Of a stretch of DNA of 64,000 nucleotides, positions 51,542-62,465 are shown in pieces. The notes under the pieces are model-generated. The model searched no databases and was not told the DNA's origin. It saw only the letters and a program-made list of their open reading frames with translations. The stretch comes from Oncomelania hupensis (lineage: Eukaryota; Mollusca; Gastropoda; Littorinimorpha; Pomatiopsidae). The stretch covers positions 62,347,254 to 62,411,253 of the forward strand of contig CM072522.1 in assembly GCA_036898135.1 (NCBI GenBank), read 5' to 3'. The stretch's first letter is position 1. Each line of letters starts with the position of its first letter. Position numbers and translations under genes: made by a program.

Positions 51542-51870
51542 GGATGAGAGTATAAACCGAGGTCTAGTCTGTGCACGCACGCATTACATGGCACGGACGT
51601 TCACGATCCTGACACTCATGTCCTAGACGAGTGAGTGCCATCTACACAAACACACCCACACAGCACTAGGTCACTAAGGCTTCTCCCTTATCCCTGTTGA
51701 CCCATGATAGTGCTCAGTGGACTTGGGCGTCTGAGGCGTCTGGGGCGTCGGCCAAAAGCAGCAAGCGGGCGCCTTGGGCGGTTTGACAGAGATCCTTTAT
51801 CAGCCAGCGCCTTCAGCAGCTCTAGAATTGGAAATGCGCTACACAACAACTGTAAAATCAATAAATAATG
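51542..51870 (+). mobile_element. SINE-1 body and tail
   Basis: 'aggatgagagtataaaccga', 'gatcctgacactcatgtcct', 'ccagcgccttcagcagctct', tail 'gaaatgcgctacacaacaac'. The head is absent, replaced by the 5S SINE at the junction. Confidence 0.82.
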
Positions 51871-51872
51871 CG

Positions 51873-52077
51873 CCCCAGACTGCTCTGCAATCAGAACGTA
51901 GGTCTCAGACTGCTCTGCAATCAGAACGTAGGTCTCAGACTGCTCTGCAATCAGAACGTAGGTCTCAGACTGCTCTGCAATCAGAACGTAGGTCTCCGAC
52001 TGCCAGCCAATCAGAAAGTAGGTCTCAGACTGCCAGCCAATCAGAAAATAGGTCTCTGACTGCTAGCCAATCAGAAA
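51873..52077. repeat. 30-bp minisatellite, about 6.5 units
   Basis: Units 'aggtctcagactgctctgca' plus 'atcagaacgt', later 'gccagccaatcagaaagt'. Each unit has an ATCAG or CCAATCAG word. Open frames are by-products. Confidence 0.92.
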
Positions 52078-52201
52078 GTTCCGCAGGGCACGAACTTATT
52101 TTACTGAGGTAGGTAGGTTCTCCGCATCGCTCGGGAACTAAGAATGCTAATTTATTCGACTTGTTCGATATCAGTTTGGAAATCCAAAGTCCACTGACTT
52201 C

Positions 52202-52227
52202 ACCCACACACACGCACACACACCCAC

Positions 52228-52266
<39 letters not shown>
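52202..52266. repeat. (CA)n microsatellite
   Basis: CA run with a few interruptions. Confidence 0.95.
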
Positions 52267-52268
<2 letters not shown>

Positions 52269-52612
52269 TCTTCCCTATCTCTCCCTATCCGTACTGTTGC
52301 TGTTGTTAACTATAAAAAAACCTTTGCAGTAAGTCTTCCTTAAAGGTCGCAAAGAGCCGTGAAAAGACCTAAGCATCAACCTTAACTTATCGTACTACTT
52401 GCAATGATGTCCCTTAGTCACCGCTATCCCACCGTGCCTCGCGGCCTAATGGGCAAGGGAGATAACCGTCTCATCGTTTTATAGTTACCTCCCCTGGCCA
52501 TCACGACCTAATGCAGTGTCAAGTCTGTGCTAGAAGAAAGACGTAGGGGGAGAAATGGCACCGCTGGCGGAAAGTAGTTACACGGAAGAAAGGACAAAGA
52601 ATAGAAAGAGAG
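52267..52612. other. No gene seen
   Basis: Unique-looking sequence with no recognised feature. Confidence 0.4.
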
Positions 52613-52885
52613 AAAAAAGATGGCAAACCTTTCAATTGTATTTCCAGACTCACACGCTAAGGCGACATTTTTTTTCTGTTTCAGAACCTGTTAATTTTCG
52701 TGGCCTGTGTTGTGCCTCAGTGTTATTGTAACGATTCAAAAGGAAAACATTGATTGATAGGTCACTGTCTGAAAGCAAAACATTATCCAAAACTGCTCTG
52801 CCAATTTTTATGTGCAACGCAAAACGCGTTTAGGAAAGGGTGAAGAGCAAAGACCTTGACCTTTGAGAAAGTACAAATATAAATG
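52613..52885. repeat. Dispersed repeat F6
   Basis: 'aagatggcaaacctttcaat', 'gcaacgcaaaacgcgtttag' and 'ccttgacctttgagaaagta' match 41172-42090 in order. Confidence 0.5.
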
Positions 52886-52917
52886 ATCTAACATGCTTAG
52901 CAGTAGTTGAAGTGTCA

Positions 52918-53990
52918 TCCTATCCCATCCTATCCTATCCTATCCTATCCCATCCCGTACCTCGAAAGTCGTTGGGTCACCACAGATGATCGTTTAACCT
53001 GCATACTCCATCTGTTTCTGTTCTCAGCAACCATCATAGCTTCGCTCAGCATCCAGCCAGTCCATTCTCGAATGTTGTCCTCCCACCGCTTTTTATGTCT
53101 CCTTCTTCTACTGTCTTCTTGCACCGTGCCTTCTTTGCAAGGTCTGATGCTCTGGCGACGGAGTTTCCGTTTCTTCCCCATTGTGAGCATGTCATCTTGT
53201 TGTTCAATGGCTTGTGTGATGATCTCTCGGGCTTTGTCGTTGATGATTTGCTGGATATAAAAAGTGTCCATAAGTCTTCTGTAGCGCCTCATCTCCATGC
53301 TTTGCATTCTTCGTTGTAGGTCTGCTGTGAGGGTCCATGTTTCGCAAGCGCATAGGAAGATGGAGATGACAAGGGAGCGAGGACAGCAGCAGGTTGCTTC
53401 AATCCTGGAGAGGACTTCGTGTCGGGACCCATTGTCTGATACAATGGCTCCTAAGTATTTGAAGCTATGCACCGTGTTTAGGCATTGGCCTTGGACTTTG
53501 ATGTCCGTGTTGATCCCATTTGTGTTATTGGTCATCATTTTGCCTTCTCTGCACTTGTTACTATTCCAAAGGCTCTGGAGGTGGTGTCAAGCCTCTGTAC
53601 CAGCTGTTCAAGTTCTTGTTCATCTCCAGCCAATCCATCAATGTTATCCGCAAAACGGAGGTTGGAGATTGGTCTACCCCCTATGCTAACTGCGCCTTCG
53701 TGATCTGCAAGGGCATCTGGCACGATGCGATCTAGGAAGATGTTGAAGAGCGTTGGAGAGAGTAGGCATCTTTGACGCTCGCCGATTGTTGTTCTGAACC
53801 AGTTCCCGATGGCGCTGTTGCGGACGACTGCACTGGTAACCTTGTCATACAGGTTTTTGATGACTTAGTAATGCTAAGGCTGATGTTACTCTCATAGTTT
53901 TCCACAGAGCGGCATGCCAGACTGTCAAACGCTTTGTTGAAGTACACATGTTATAGATGTTGTTGGTGCTGTAGGTATTTCTCGCAGGTT
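52918..53990 (-). mobile_element. LINE-A copy 10, diverged, with internal deletion
   Basis: About 1.07 kb of the 3' half with a long (TATCC)n tail at the left. The coding relic is broken into frames near 52945-53538, 53535-53723 and 53732-53947. It shows PISNLRFADNID (FADD changed to FADN) and a loss of about 80 bp near 53390 relative to copy 1. Clearly older than copies 1 and 4. Confidence 0.92.
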
Positions 53991-54065
53991 ATTTAAAGTA
54001 TCCACAAAGAAAGAAAAAAGAAGTTCGGTTCAGTCATTCGTTAGAAAAGGCAAAAAGTGACATTC

Positions 54066-54158
54066 TGAGCTATGAACTGACTGACTGACTGACTGATTGA
54101 CTGAACTGACTGACTGACTGACTGACTGCCTGCCTGCCTGCCTGCCTGGCTGACTGAC
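54066..54158. repeat. (ACTG)n/(CCTG)n tetranucleotide
   Basis: ACTG repeats with an embedded CCTG run. Confidence 0.93.
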
Positions 54159-54159
54159 T

Positions 54160-54295
54160 GGAAGTAAGCTTACACGTAAAGCAAAACTTAACAAAATCTC
54201 TTCAGCCGTTTTGGGGATAGTGAGCAGGGTAATGACTCCAGCGACTATGACCTTTGCGGCAGAACAAATACGATGGGACCGGAATGGGGAGGGTG
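54160..54295 (-). repeat. Dispersed repeat F5
   Basis: The complement of the segment at 20950-21050: 'atctcttcagccgttttggg' and 'aatgactccagcgactatga'. Confidence 0.55.
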
Positions 54296-54399
54296 GTGAC
54301 ACAGACTCTACAAAGATGATGTTCCTATGATGTTATGTTATATGTTATATCAGTTTATAGTCCCCTCTCTTCCCGATAAGGATTTTCAGAGAGGAGACT

Positions 54400-54512
54400 A
54401 TGAAAGAAAAAAAAAGAAAAAAAAGAAAAAAAAGGAAAAAGAAGAAAAGGAAAAAAAAAGAAAAAAGGAAGAAAGAAAGAAAAAGAGAAAAGAAAAAAGA
54501 AAAAGAAAAGCT
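54400..54512. repeat. A/G-rich low-complexity tract
   Basis: AAAAAG-type purine run. Confidence 0.9.
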
Positions 54513-54544
54513 TGTATTTGTAATTGTAATAATTGTAATCGTCT

Positions 54545-54640
54545 ATGAAGAGTCCATTGAAGTTTGGTCAAAATCCGTTCACTTGTTCCGACGGAGCGAC
54601 CGACATATAAACGGACGGACCGACATTGCCTCGCTCTTAT
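54545..54640 (+). repeat. F6-related block
   Basis: 'tgaagtttggtcaaaatccg' and 'gacggacggaccgacattg' style words shared with 45120-45190. Confidence 0.45.
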
Positions 54641-55119
54641 TCATCCACCACCCACCCCACCTCCCTCTCACCACCCCTATCTCCTGAAGATTTCAGAGTA
54701 GTTCTAGAGAAGCATGGCAGCACGTAAAGAAGGCCAAGGAGGCAGGAAAGGAGAGAAGAAAGAGTGAAAGAAAGAAAGAGAAAAACAAGAAGAGCACTAG
54801 ACTGTGGTAGGGGTGGACTAGATTACTACTAGCGTGGGATGAATTATGAGACAGGGGGAGTGGGTGGTGGGTGGTGATGTTGGTGGGAGTGGTGTGGTCT
54901 GTGTATGCGGGGGGTGGGGGGGAGGAAAGGGGAGGCGGGGAGGTTAGCGAAAGAAAGAAAGGGGCATGGGCAAACTTTCTCTATTTGTGTTCTGTCCGCT
55001 TGAAGAACAGCTTAGCCCCACAATTTTCGTTTTGTCGTGTGTGTGTGTGTGCGTGTGTGTTTTCCTTTCTAAATGAGTCTTGTATTTTTTTTGTACCTCC
55101 GTATTTATTTGTCATTATT
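54641..55119. other. No gene seen
   Basis: G-rich near 54845-54945 and a short (GT)n near 55038-55060. No domain. Confidence 0.45.
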
Positions 55120-55129
55120 GTAAATGTTC

Positions 55130-55356
55130 CTTGCACTGTGCCTTGCAAAGACCATTCTGCAAGGCACAGTGCAAGGAGGTAGATGAAGAGGGAGACCGAG
55201 AAAGATGTGGGAGGACAACATTCGAGAATGGACTGGTTTGACATGAGCGAAGCCATCAGGGCTGCTGAGGACAGAGAAAGATGGAGTATGCTGGTTAAAC
55301 GATCATCTGTGGTGCCCCTACGACCTCCGAGTTACGGGACAGGATAGGATAGGATA
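55130..55356 (+). mobile_element. LINE-A copy 11, 3' fragment with 5' foldback, 10-bp TSD
   Basis: Sense LINE-A from about 55141 to the (GGATA)n tail, preceded by a short inverted piece (55130-55140). The start forms a perfect hairpin with 'ccttgcactgtgccttgca' arms (55129-55176 region). Flanked by gtaaatgttc (55120-55129 and 55357-55366). Confidence 0.9.
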
Positions 55357-55366
55357 GTAAATGTTC

Positions 55367-55670
55367 AATGCTAGAAGTTATCTCTTTTATATTCCACCAA
55401 TGAATTTTGTTAAGCTTGCAAAGTGCTGTCTTAATTTTCCAGTAAGGTAATCTATTGACCTGTTGACTTGACTTGACTTGACTTAACTTGAAGATAGACA
55501 CATTGGCGGAGGGAAAAAGACAGGAGTCATTAATATGAGGGACGGGGTTCGAGCCTCTAGAGACAGGGCATTATGGCAGATTTCTCATTTGTTGTGAATG
55601 TGTTTCAGCACTTTTTATTTTCGTGCTGGCGCTGAACATAGCGTCCTCCATAACCATTATTCCCACCCTT
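55367..55670. other. No gene seen; (ACTTG)n
   Basis: Contains 'gttgacttgacttgacttga' (55462-55495), a pentanucleotide retroposon-type tail. Confidence 0.45.
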
Positions 55671-55671
55671 C

Positions 55672-56290
55672 TCTTTCTTTATTTGTCTGTCTCTGTCTCT
55701 CTGTCTGCCTCTCTCTCTCATGATCTATGTTCTCCTCTCACTCTCTCTGTGTCCATATCTCTCTGTCTTTCACTGTCTCTCTAGTTTCTCTTTCTATCAG
55801 TTTATCTATCTGTTTCTATGTTCATTTTTCTCGTTCGCTTTCTCTTTCCCTGTCTTTCTCTTACTCATTGTCGCCGACTCTCTCTGTCCTCTGTGTATGT
55901 CTTTCTCTGTCCTCTGTGTCTTCACTCTGTCCTCTGTGTCTTCACTCTCTGTCCTCTTTGCCTTCACTCTCTGTCCTCCGTGTCTTCAATTTCTGTCATC
56001 TGTGTATGTCTCTATCCATCAGTGTCTGTCTGTGTCTCTCAGTCCCTGTTTCTCTCTCGCTGGAGAAGAAGATGGCGAGAGACAGAGATAGAAAGAGAGG
56101 GAGTGGGGAAGGAGATAGAGACAGAGACTCGTAGAGAGTGAAAGATAGAAGACAGAAAGAGATGCATAGAGAGACAGTGAGAGACAGACAGAGACAGAGA
56201 CATAGTCAGAGACAGACAGTAAAAAAAGAGACAGACAGAGAGAGAAAGAGAGAGAGAGAGAAAGAAAAGCAGGGAGAAAGAGAGAGAGTT
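55672..56290. repeat. CT-rich tract then GA-rich tract
   Basis: A pyrimidine-rich half (55672-56062) with recurring 'ctctgtcctctgtgtcttca' and a purine-rich half (56070-56290). Opposite skews lie back to back. Confidence 0.85.
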
Positions 56291-56379
56291 GAGTAGGGGT
56301 GAAATTGTCATGGCGATGGCTATAGGGGTGTTCGTGATTCTGTGTACAAAGGGCAGATTACCCAGCAACTTGGATTGGT

Positions 56380-56690
56380 TCCCTTCACAACCACTTTCTT
56401 CTTCTTTTTCGTCTTCTCCTCCTCATTCTCCTCCTCGTCCTCATCCCCCTTCTTCTTCTTCTTAATATTGCCGCGGACCTTGGTGTTCGCACATAGCCCG
56501 TACGTTTTGTTGGTGGTAGTGGTGGTACTGCTGTTTTGTTGTTGTTGTTTCTTCTTCCTCCTCTTCTTCTTCCTCTTGTTATTGTTCTTCTTGCTGCTGC
56601 TGTTGTTGTTGTTCTTCTTCCTCTCTCCCTCCCATTTCTCTTTTCTGTTGGGAGGGAGGGGTGGTGGTGGGGGGGGGGTAATTATTGTCT
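56380..56690. repeat. TTC/TTG-rich tract and G run
   Basis: Low-complexity pyrimidine/TTG sequence ending with a run of about 9 G near 56671. Confidence 0.85.
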
Positions 56691-56710
56691 TCTGTATTTT
56701 CCATTTCCAG

Positions 56711-56880
56711 ATATCATGGTTTTTCGGGCAGGTAGTCGCCCCTCGCGCACCTCACGTGACTGGCACGCTGTCATGGCAACGGCAAGGTTGATCTCTCGCG
56801 ACCTTGATGATGAATTTTTGAAGGCGAAAGTGCCTCATTGTCAGACGCTGTCTGGAATGGGTCGAGCAGAAGTCCAATAA
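56711..56880 (+). other. Possible terminal exon
   Basis: Follows 'attttccatttccag', a good acceptor. The segment is CpG-rich with balanced base use and stays open to TAA at 56878-56880. From ATG at 56716 it encodes 54 residues, starting MVFRAGSRPSRTSRDWHAVM, no family recognised. It also contains 'gtcatggcaac', similar to an RFX-type X box. Chance or promoter sequence are alternatives. Confidence 0.2.
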
Positions 56881-56929
56881 TGTTGAGCGTAGTCATTATA
56901 TACGATCACTCGATGGACCTGTAGCGGCA

Positions 56930-57480
56930 AAAAGACCCGCCTTGATCATGCCATTCCAACAGACTTTTTTAACATTCACAGTGAGTGTCGCCACACTGGA
57001 TAAAATGAGCTAATAACATTAACAACAGCATAGTTCTATTTTAAATGGATCAATTCCGTAGTTTTTGTGCTACGGGTAGCCAACACTCGCGAAGCTAAAA
57101 ATAGCTTCTACCAATGCCGATTAGAGATAGAACTCGTACAAATAATTGTTCGTAAGGTTTGTCGTTTAGTTTGAAATTAAAAATAGACCCTCCCCTGCCC
57201 TGGACATCAAAGACCCATTTTCCAGCTTCGTAGGTCTCTTAGAACTAGGGTCAAAGGTCACACAGCTATAGTATTCGATATACCGTTCAGCAGGATCAAT
57301 CATTCCCTGTCAGAAGAGAAATTGAAAATTCAAATTTTAGCGGTTGGTTTCTGCAACGAAAGTCTCCCTTACCAGTTTGTAATGTGATCACAATGGCAAT
57401 CTTAGGGTACATTTGTTTTTGCCAAACGTAAACATAAGCCTTCGAATTTTGGGATCTTTTAAAGCATCTAGCTGTTTCAG
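56930..57480. repeat. Dispersed repeat F9
   Basis: Words shared with 7195-7372 and 31690-31760, plus 'acattcacagtgagtgtcgc' near 56970. No ORF; type unknown. Confidence 0.45.
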
Positions 57481-58214
57481 CTGGATCAGCCCTTATCTAC
57501 ATGCCTCTTACAGAAATGGTATCTCTCTACACACCTTCCCGATCTCTGCGTTCTTCGGGTGACTGTATAATCAGAAATAACAATTGAAACAGAGAGAGGG
57601 ACGAGACCTGGCGGAGATTCTAGGATTGGTTTGACGTAAGATTTACCGATGACGTCAGACATTCTAAACTTCGTGTGTTCCATAGGCAACCCCTGTACTA
57701 CACGCAAAGAAAGAAAGAGAAGACGAATGAATGATGGAGTGAATAGAGAAGTTTAGACCAACCAGTAAAACTTGGTTCGTAGTGACCCTTTCGTTTCCGG
57801 TTATGCAGTCAGGAAATCCACTTTTCATCGTGCTTGCGGTTCTGAAGCGGCAGCGACTTTAGTTGCGGACGAAAGTTTGTTCGTCCTTATCCATGGGGGA
57901 GTGGGGTCGGGGTGTGGGGGGTGGGGGGTAAATTCTATCAAAAAAACACATTTGCGGAGGTTGTTTTCCTCGAAAACGCACGCGTCTTTAGATTTGGTTC
58001 ATTACGGGCTAAAACAGACACTTTTCCCAACGAAAGTTTAGTTGTCTTTTAGGATATAGCATTAGTAATTGTTTCTTCTCCTAAAAAAAACAACACACAC
58101 ACACCAAAAAACCGTACCAATTAGACAGCTTCTATAGCCTCAAATTGTGTTCATTCCCTAAGCTAGCCTACTAATTAACCCGTTTAGGCCTACGAACCTA
58201 GCAGAATAAAACTC
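57481..58214. other. No gene seen
   Basis: Unique-looking sequence. Short frames have no domain. Confidence 0.4.
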
Positions 58215-58222
58215 ATCTAAAC

Positions 58223-58323
58223 CACAGGCTGTGAAGTCTTCTCTTTCGTAGGCTTCAGTTACACACTATACATAGGAGGCCTACGAGTTTACACAGGCGA
58301 AAGAAGAGACTTCAGAGCCTGTG
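58223..58323 (-). mobile_element. Foldback MITE, hAT-like, copy 2, perfect 8-bp TSD
   Basis: 101 bp starting 'cacaggctgtgaagtcttct' and ending 'gacttcagagcctgtg', flanked by atctaaac (58215-58222 and 58324-58331). Eight-base duplications and CA..TG short-TIR ends fit the hAT superfamily. Its reverse strand aligns with 40856-40971. Confidence 0.85.
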
Positions 58324-58568
58324 ATCTAAACCAAATACTGTTGATGCACATTCACAAAAATACACCACAAAAGTGATCTTTACCATGCATGGGAGACACT
58401 TCAAACCTAGACATAATGCAAACTTTATGTTGAAAATCTCAATCGGAACCAAAAATTCCTCCGCCATTTTCCATCTGAAAGCAAAAGCAGCTCAAAACAT
58501 CACCTTTTTTCCTGGTAAAGTACGCCTATTGTAATGAATCAACAACAACAACAGCAACAACAACAAGA
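58324..58568. other. No gene seen
   Basis: Unique-looking spacer with CAA repeats near its end. Confidence 0.4.
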
Positions 58569-58775
58569 GCAAGCGTTGTGGCCAAGTGGGCTAAGGCGGG
58601 ACTAACTTGCCTTGTCCACAGGCCAGAAACCAATGGCGCCTGACAGGCGTGGGATCGATCCAGCATCTGGGCGTTATGTTTCTCCGAATTGTATTTACTT
58701 TCGACTCGGCAGTATCTCGGGGGCTTTCTCCGGATACTACGGTTTGCTCCCCCAGCAAAATGTAAAAAATATAAT
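58569..58775 (+). mobile_element. SINE-2 5' part with tRNA-like head
   Basis: 'gttgtggccaagtgggctaa' is a strong Leu/Ser-type tRNA A-box region. 'gtgggatcgatcc' is the B-box position (worn). The SINE-2 block 'gggggctttctccggatact' follows. The 3' part is missing. Confidence 0.7.
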
Positions 58776-59279
58776 TAATATTAGGTAAGTTAGGTTTGGG
58801 CGCGTCACAGGCTGCGACTACGCCTTTCCCAGGGGAGGCGACCCGGAATTTCCCGATAAAAAGAAACAATAAAGCGTTACCCCAAAAAATGATGAGAGAA
58901 TACAGTCAAAGCATTTATTTAAGCTTAGGTTTATATCTGTTGATCGGATATGCAACAACAACAAAAAACCAGAAACTTAGGGCCTACATGAGAATCACGA
59001 TTCGTCAAAATGATTAAAATTCCGCATTTTCACTCAGTGAAGATTTCTTCGTAATGCAAATGAGGAGGTCGTGACCTTCCGGAAAACGCAAAGTTATAAC
59101 GTAGACGAGGGGGGGAGGAGGGGAGAGGGGTTCCTACGAAAAAGAACTACGAACCAAGTTTCTGTGCTTCCTAGAGCTCTCCTAAAGGCAATGTCTTTCG
59201 CTGAAAAATTGCATTTTCTAATTTATATTTTAAGTAATGTGATTAGTCAGTGGCTTGCGTAACAGCTGTGCCTAACTGT
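58776..59279. other. No gene seen
   Basis: Unique-looking sequence; one G-rich stretch near 59110-59130. Confidence 0.4.
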
Positions 59280-59489
59280 TCCTAGACAGGAAGTAAGGAA
59301 GACAGAAGGAGAGAAGAAGAAGGAGGAGGAGGTGAAGAAGAAGAAAAAAACAAGAAGAAAGATGAAGAGAAGCATGAGAAAATATCTTATTTTACTAAAG
59401 AGTCGATTTAAAAAATCTCATTTATTATTTGAAGAGGTAGGGCCGCCATTTCTGCGCTAAAGATGTGCCACATAAAAGATAAGACGATA

Positions 59490-59520
<31 letters not shown>

Positions 59521-59608
59521 AGAAGAAGAAGAAGAAGAAGAAAGAAGAAGAAGAAGAAGAAGAAGAGGAAGAGGAGAAGAAGAAGAAGAAGAAGAAGAAG
59601 AAGAAGAA

Positions 59609-59640
<32 letters not shown>

Positions 59641-59800
59641 AGAAGAAAAAGAAGAAAAAGAGAAACTGAGGAGGATAGAAGAAGAAGGTCCAGAAGGAGG
59701 AGAAGAAGGATTAAGAAGAAGAATCGGAAGGAGAAAAAGAAAGACGAAGAAGACGATGATGATAAAAAAGAAGAAAAGAAGAAGATGAAGAAAAGGCCAT
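59280..59800. repeat. (GAA)n purine tract
   Basis: About 500 bp of GAA/GGA-rich sequence, densest at 59495-59665. Candidate triplex (H-DNA) former. Confidence 0.93.
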
Positions 59801-59814
59801 TATAATTCTTCAAA

Positions 59815-60078
59815 GTTTGTATGGACTTTAAAGATCCTGACGCTCATGTCCTAGACGGGTGAGTGCTGGCTACACATAGAACCCAGCACGCACTAGGTCC
59901 TTCTCCCCCCAAACCCGGTCGACCATGATTGTGCTCAGTGGTCTGGGCGTCAGACTATGCGGTCGAAGGTTGCAAGTGGGCGCCTCGGGCACCTTGAGTT
60001 AGATCCTGTCTCTGCCAGCGCCTTGAGCAGCTCTTAAGCAGGAAAAGCGCGACAGCAGAACCATTATATAAATAAATA
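59815..60078 (+). mobile_element. SINE-1 body and tail
   Basis: 'actttaaagatcctgacgct', 'gttagatcctgtctctgcca', 'gcgccttgagcagctcttaa' and 'gaaaagcgcgacagcagaac', then an (AAAT)-like tail. 5' truncated. Confidence 0.85.
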
Positions 60079-60104
60079 TACAACAATGGAAGGGGACGAG
60101 GAAA

Positions 60105-60154
60105 TTAAAGAAGGAGAAGAAGAAGAAGAAAAAAAAGAAGAAGAAGAAGAAGAA

Positions 60155-60210
<56 letters not shown>

Positions 60211-60268
60211 CGATGATGATGAACAAGAAGAAGAGCAAGGAGAAGAACAAGAAGAAGAGCAAGAACAA

Positions 60269-60332
<64 letters not shown>

Positions 60333-60422
60333 TACAAGAAGAAGAGCAAGAAGAAGAGCAAGAATAAGAACAACAAAAAGAAGAGCAAGAAGAAGAACAA
60401 GAAGAACACGATGATGATGATA

Positions 60423-60495
<73 letters not shown>

Positions 60496-60632
60496 GGAGG
60501 AAGAAGAAGAAGAAGAAGAGCAAGAAAAAGAACAAGAACAAGAAGACCAAGAAGAAGAGCAAGAAGAAGAAGAAGAGCAAGAAGAAGAAGAGCAAGAAGA
60601 AGAAGAAGAAAGAAGAAGGGACGATGATTTAA
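60105..60632. repeat. Alternating (GAA)n and (GAT)n arrays
   Basis: Three GAT arrays separated by GAA/CAAGAA spacers. Reads as Asp/Glu/Lys/Met runs; not a gene. Confidence 0.95.
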
Positions 60633-60717
60633 AAGAGGTGTGAGAAAAGCCAGTTTTGTTTTTAAAGACTCACTTAAGATTGTCATTTTTCATTTATTAT
60701 TTATTTTAAAAGGTAAA

Positions 60718-61008
60718 GGTAAAGGTAGTCCCATAGCCTTGTGGCCGTAGGGGAGCGTGATGTTGGAGATCACACTTATCTTGGGCCAGCGTAATGAGGG
60801 TGATGCCCAACTCTCTCCCTCGCTGCTTTACCTTCCCCACCCTCAAGAGAGTAGGTACTCAATCACAGTTGAGTCAACTGGGGGCGTTGTTGTTTGTCGC
60901 TTCACACCTTAGCGGTCACCCATCCAAGTGCTAACCGCACCGGACGGTGCTTCACTTTCGACACAGTAGCGAGTGCTCCAACCACTGCACTATCCGACAC
61001 CCCCAAAG
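60718..61008 (-). mobile_element. 5S rRNA-derived SINE, copy 2
   Basis: Minus strand: head 'gtcggatagtgcagtggttg', then 'gtgaagcaccgtccggtgcg' and 'gttagcacttggatgggtga', the last matching 5S rRNA box C. The 3' body contains 'gtaaagcagcgagggagaga' and ends with a (TTTACC)n tail at the left edge. Confidence 0.75.
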
Positions 61009-61645
61009 CAATTTGCTCCTGTTTGTGCCCCACGGCTGCCAAGCATTAGATAAAATAAGACAAACTTGGAAAAGGTGACGATGAGAAGAAGAAGAAGACG
61101 AAAAAGAAGATAGTGATGATGATGATGATAGTGATGAAGATGATGGTGGTCATGTTAATGGTCATGATGATGAGCATGATAATGAGGGCGATGAGGATAC
61201 GGTTACATTTGGGTGGAGGTTGGTCAAAGAGTTCACTAACTAAAAATGATTTTTGATAAATAGATAGGGAGTCATTTGCATTCCAACAGAAGCCTTTTTT
61301 AGATTATTAGGAGGAGGAAGAAGAAGGAGGAGGACGAGAAGGAGGAGAAGGATAAATAAGAGAGAGAAAGAGAAATTTAGACAAACAAATGAAAAAAGAG
61401 AGAAAGGAGAGAGGAAGTGTTAATAAGAGAGACAGACACGGAGACAGAGAAGGAGACAGACAAAGACAGCGAAGAAGAAGAAGAAGAAGAAGAAGAAGAA
61501 GAAGAATCCATATCGTCCTCATAATAAAAAGAAGAATGAAAAAATTGAGGACAAGAAGAAGAAGAATTTGTATCATCCTTATAAACAATGGAAAAAAAGA
61601 AAGTAAGAAAGAAAAAAAAGGATTTAAACAGATTTTTTTTAAAAG
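61009..61645. repeat. GAT then GAA/GA-rich tracts
   Basis: GAT repeats near 61110-61190 and GAA/GAGA repeats 61300-61640. No gene seen. Confidence 0.8.
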
Positions 61646-62009
61646 GACAATCTAATATTTTAAAATGGCTTCCACTTCCAATAATTGTTTTGTTTGTAAT
61701 TTAATAAGAAATGGGGGGAGGGTAGGCGAGATGAAAGGCGGGCGAGAGAAGGAGAGTGGGCGTGCGGTGGAAGTTAAGGGAGGGAGGGGAGTTCACAGTT
61801 AGTGGTGGGAGGGGGTGGGGGCGGGGGCTTGGGCTTAAAGTAGGTTGCAGGAGGCGTCTGAAGACAGCGATCAATCCAGAATCCTCTATGAAGTTTCATT
61901 ACAGAATAACGAAGGCCATTCACGAAAGATGGTTTTTAATTTTGTATTGAATAGAAGATGAAAACGTTTTGGGGCGTCGCTAATGCTGTGATGATGCACT
62001 AATGTTGTG
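61646..62009. other. No gene seen; G-rich
   Basis: G-rich segment 61710-61850. No recognised feature. Confidence 0.45.
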
Positions 62010-62158
62010 AATAAAGAGAGAGAGTTGGGAGAGAGCGAGAGAGAGGGAGAGAGAGAAGGAAAGAGAGAGATAAAGAGAGACAGAGAGAGAGAGAAGGAGA
62101 AGAAGAAGAAGAAGAAGAAGAAGAAGAAGAAGAAGAAGAAGAAGAAGAAGAAGAGATA
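62010..62158. repeat. (GA)n/(GAA)n tract
   Basis: GA-rich run grading to GAA repeats that end where SINE-2 sequence starts. Confidence 0.93.
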
Positions 62159-62159
62159 T

Positions 62160-62465
62160 TTCCGCAAGGGGCGAGCTTATGTGACTTTCATGTAGGTACG
62201 AGACTATTCACTTACTGAGAGTTTTCTCTGGGTACTCCGGTTTCTTCACTCCCTTCAATATTGGTAGTGTATGCAGTCAACCTAAACTATCAAAAATAAA
62301 ACGATGTCCTTCCCGTCCTCTAATAGCGACTTTGCTTTATAGGCCTACCATATATTTGTGTGATGAGTGTGTGTTTGTTGGGTATGTACAGCTGTCTGTA
62401 GCATGTGTTACAGATCGCCGCGCTTTCAGTCTGATTTTAGAATAAGGTGCGTGATATTTAAGGAG
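62160..62465 (+). mobile_element. SINE-2, body and tail
   Basis: 'gagagttttctctgggtact', 'gtatgcagtcaacctaaact', 'gttacagatcgccgcgcttt' and 'agaataaggtgcgtgatatt'. The head is mostly lost or worn. Confidence 0.82.

Noticed and set aside
57767..59162. Possible terminal inverted repeats 'aaacttggttcgtagt' 1.4 kb apart
   Set aside because: A single 16-17 bp inverted match is expected by chance in 64 kb, and no target duplication flanks it.
60086..60632. Acidic or Met/Lys-rich protein frames
   Set aside because: They are pure readouts of GAA and GAT microsatellites.
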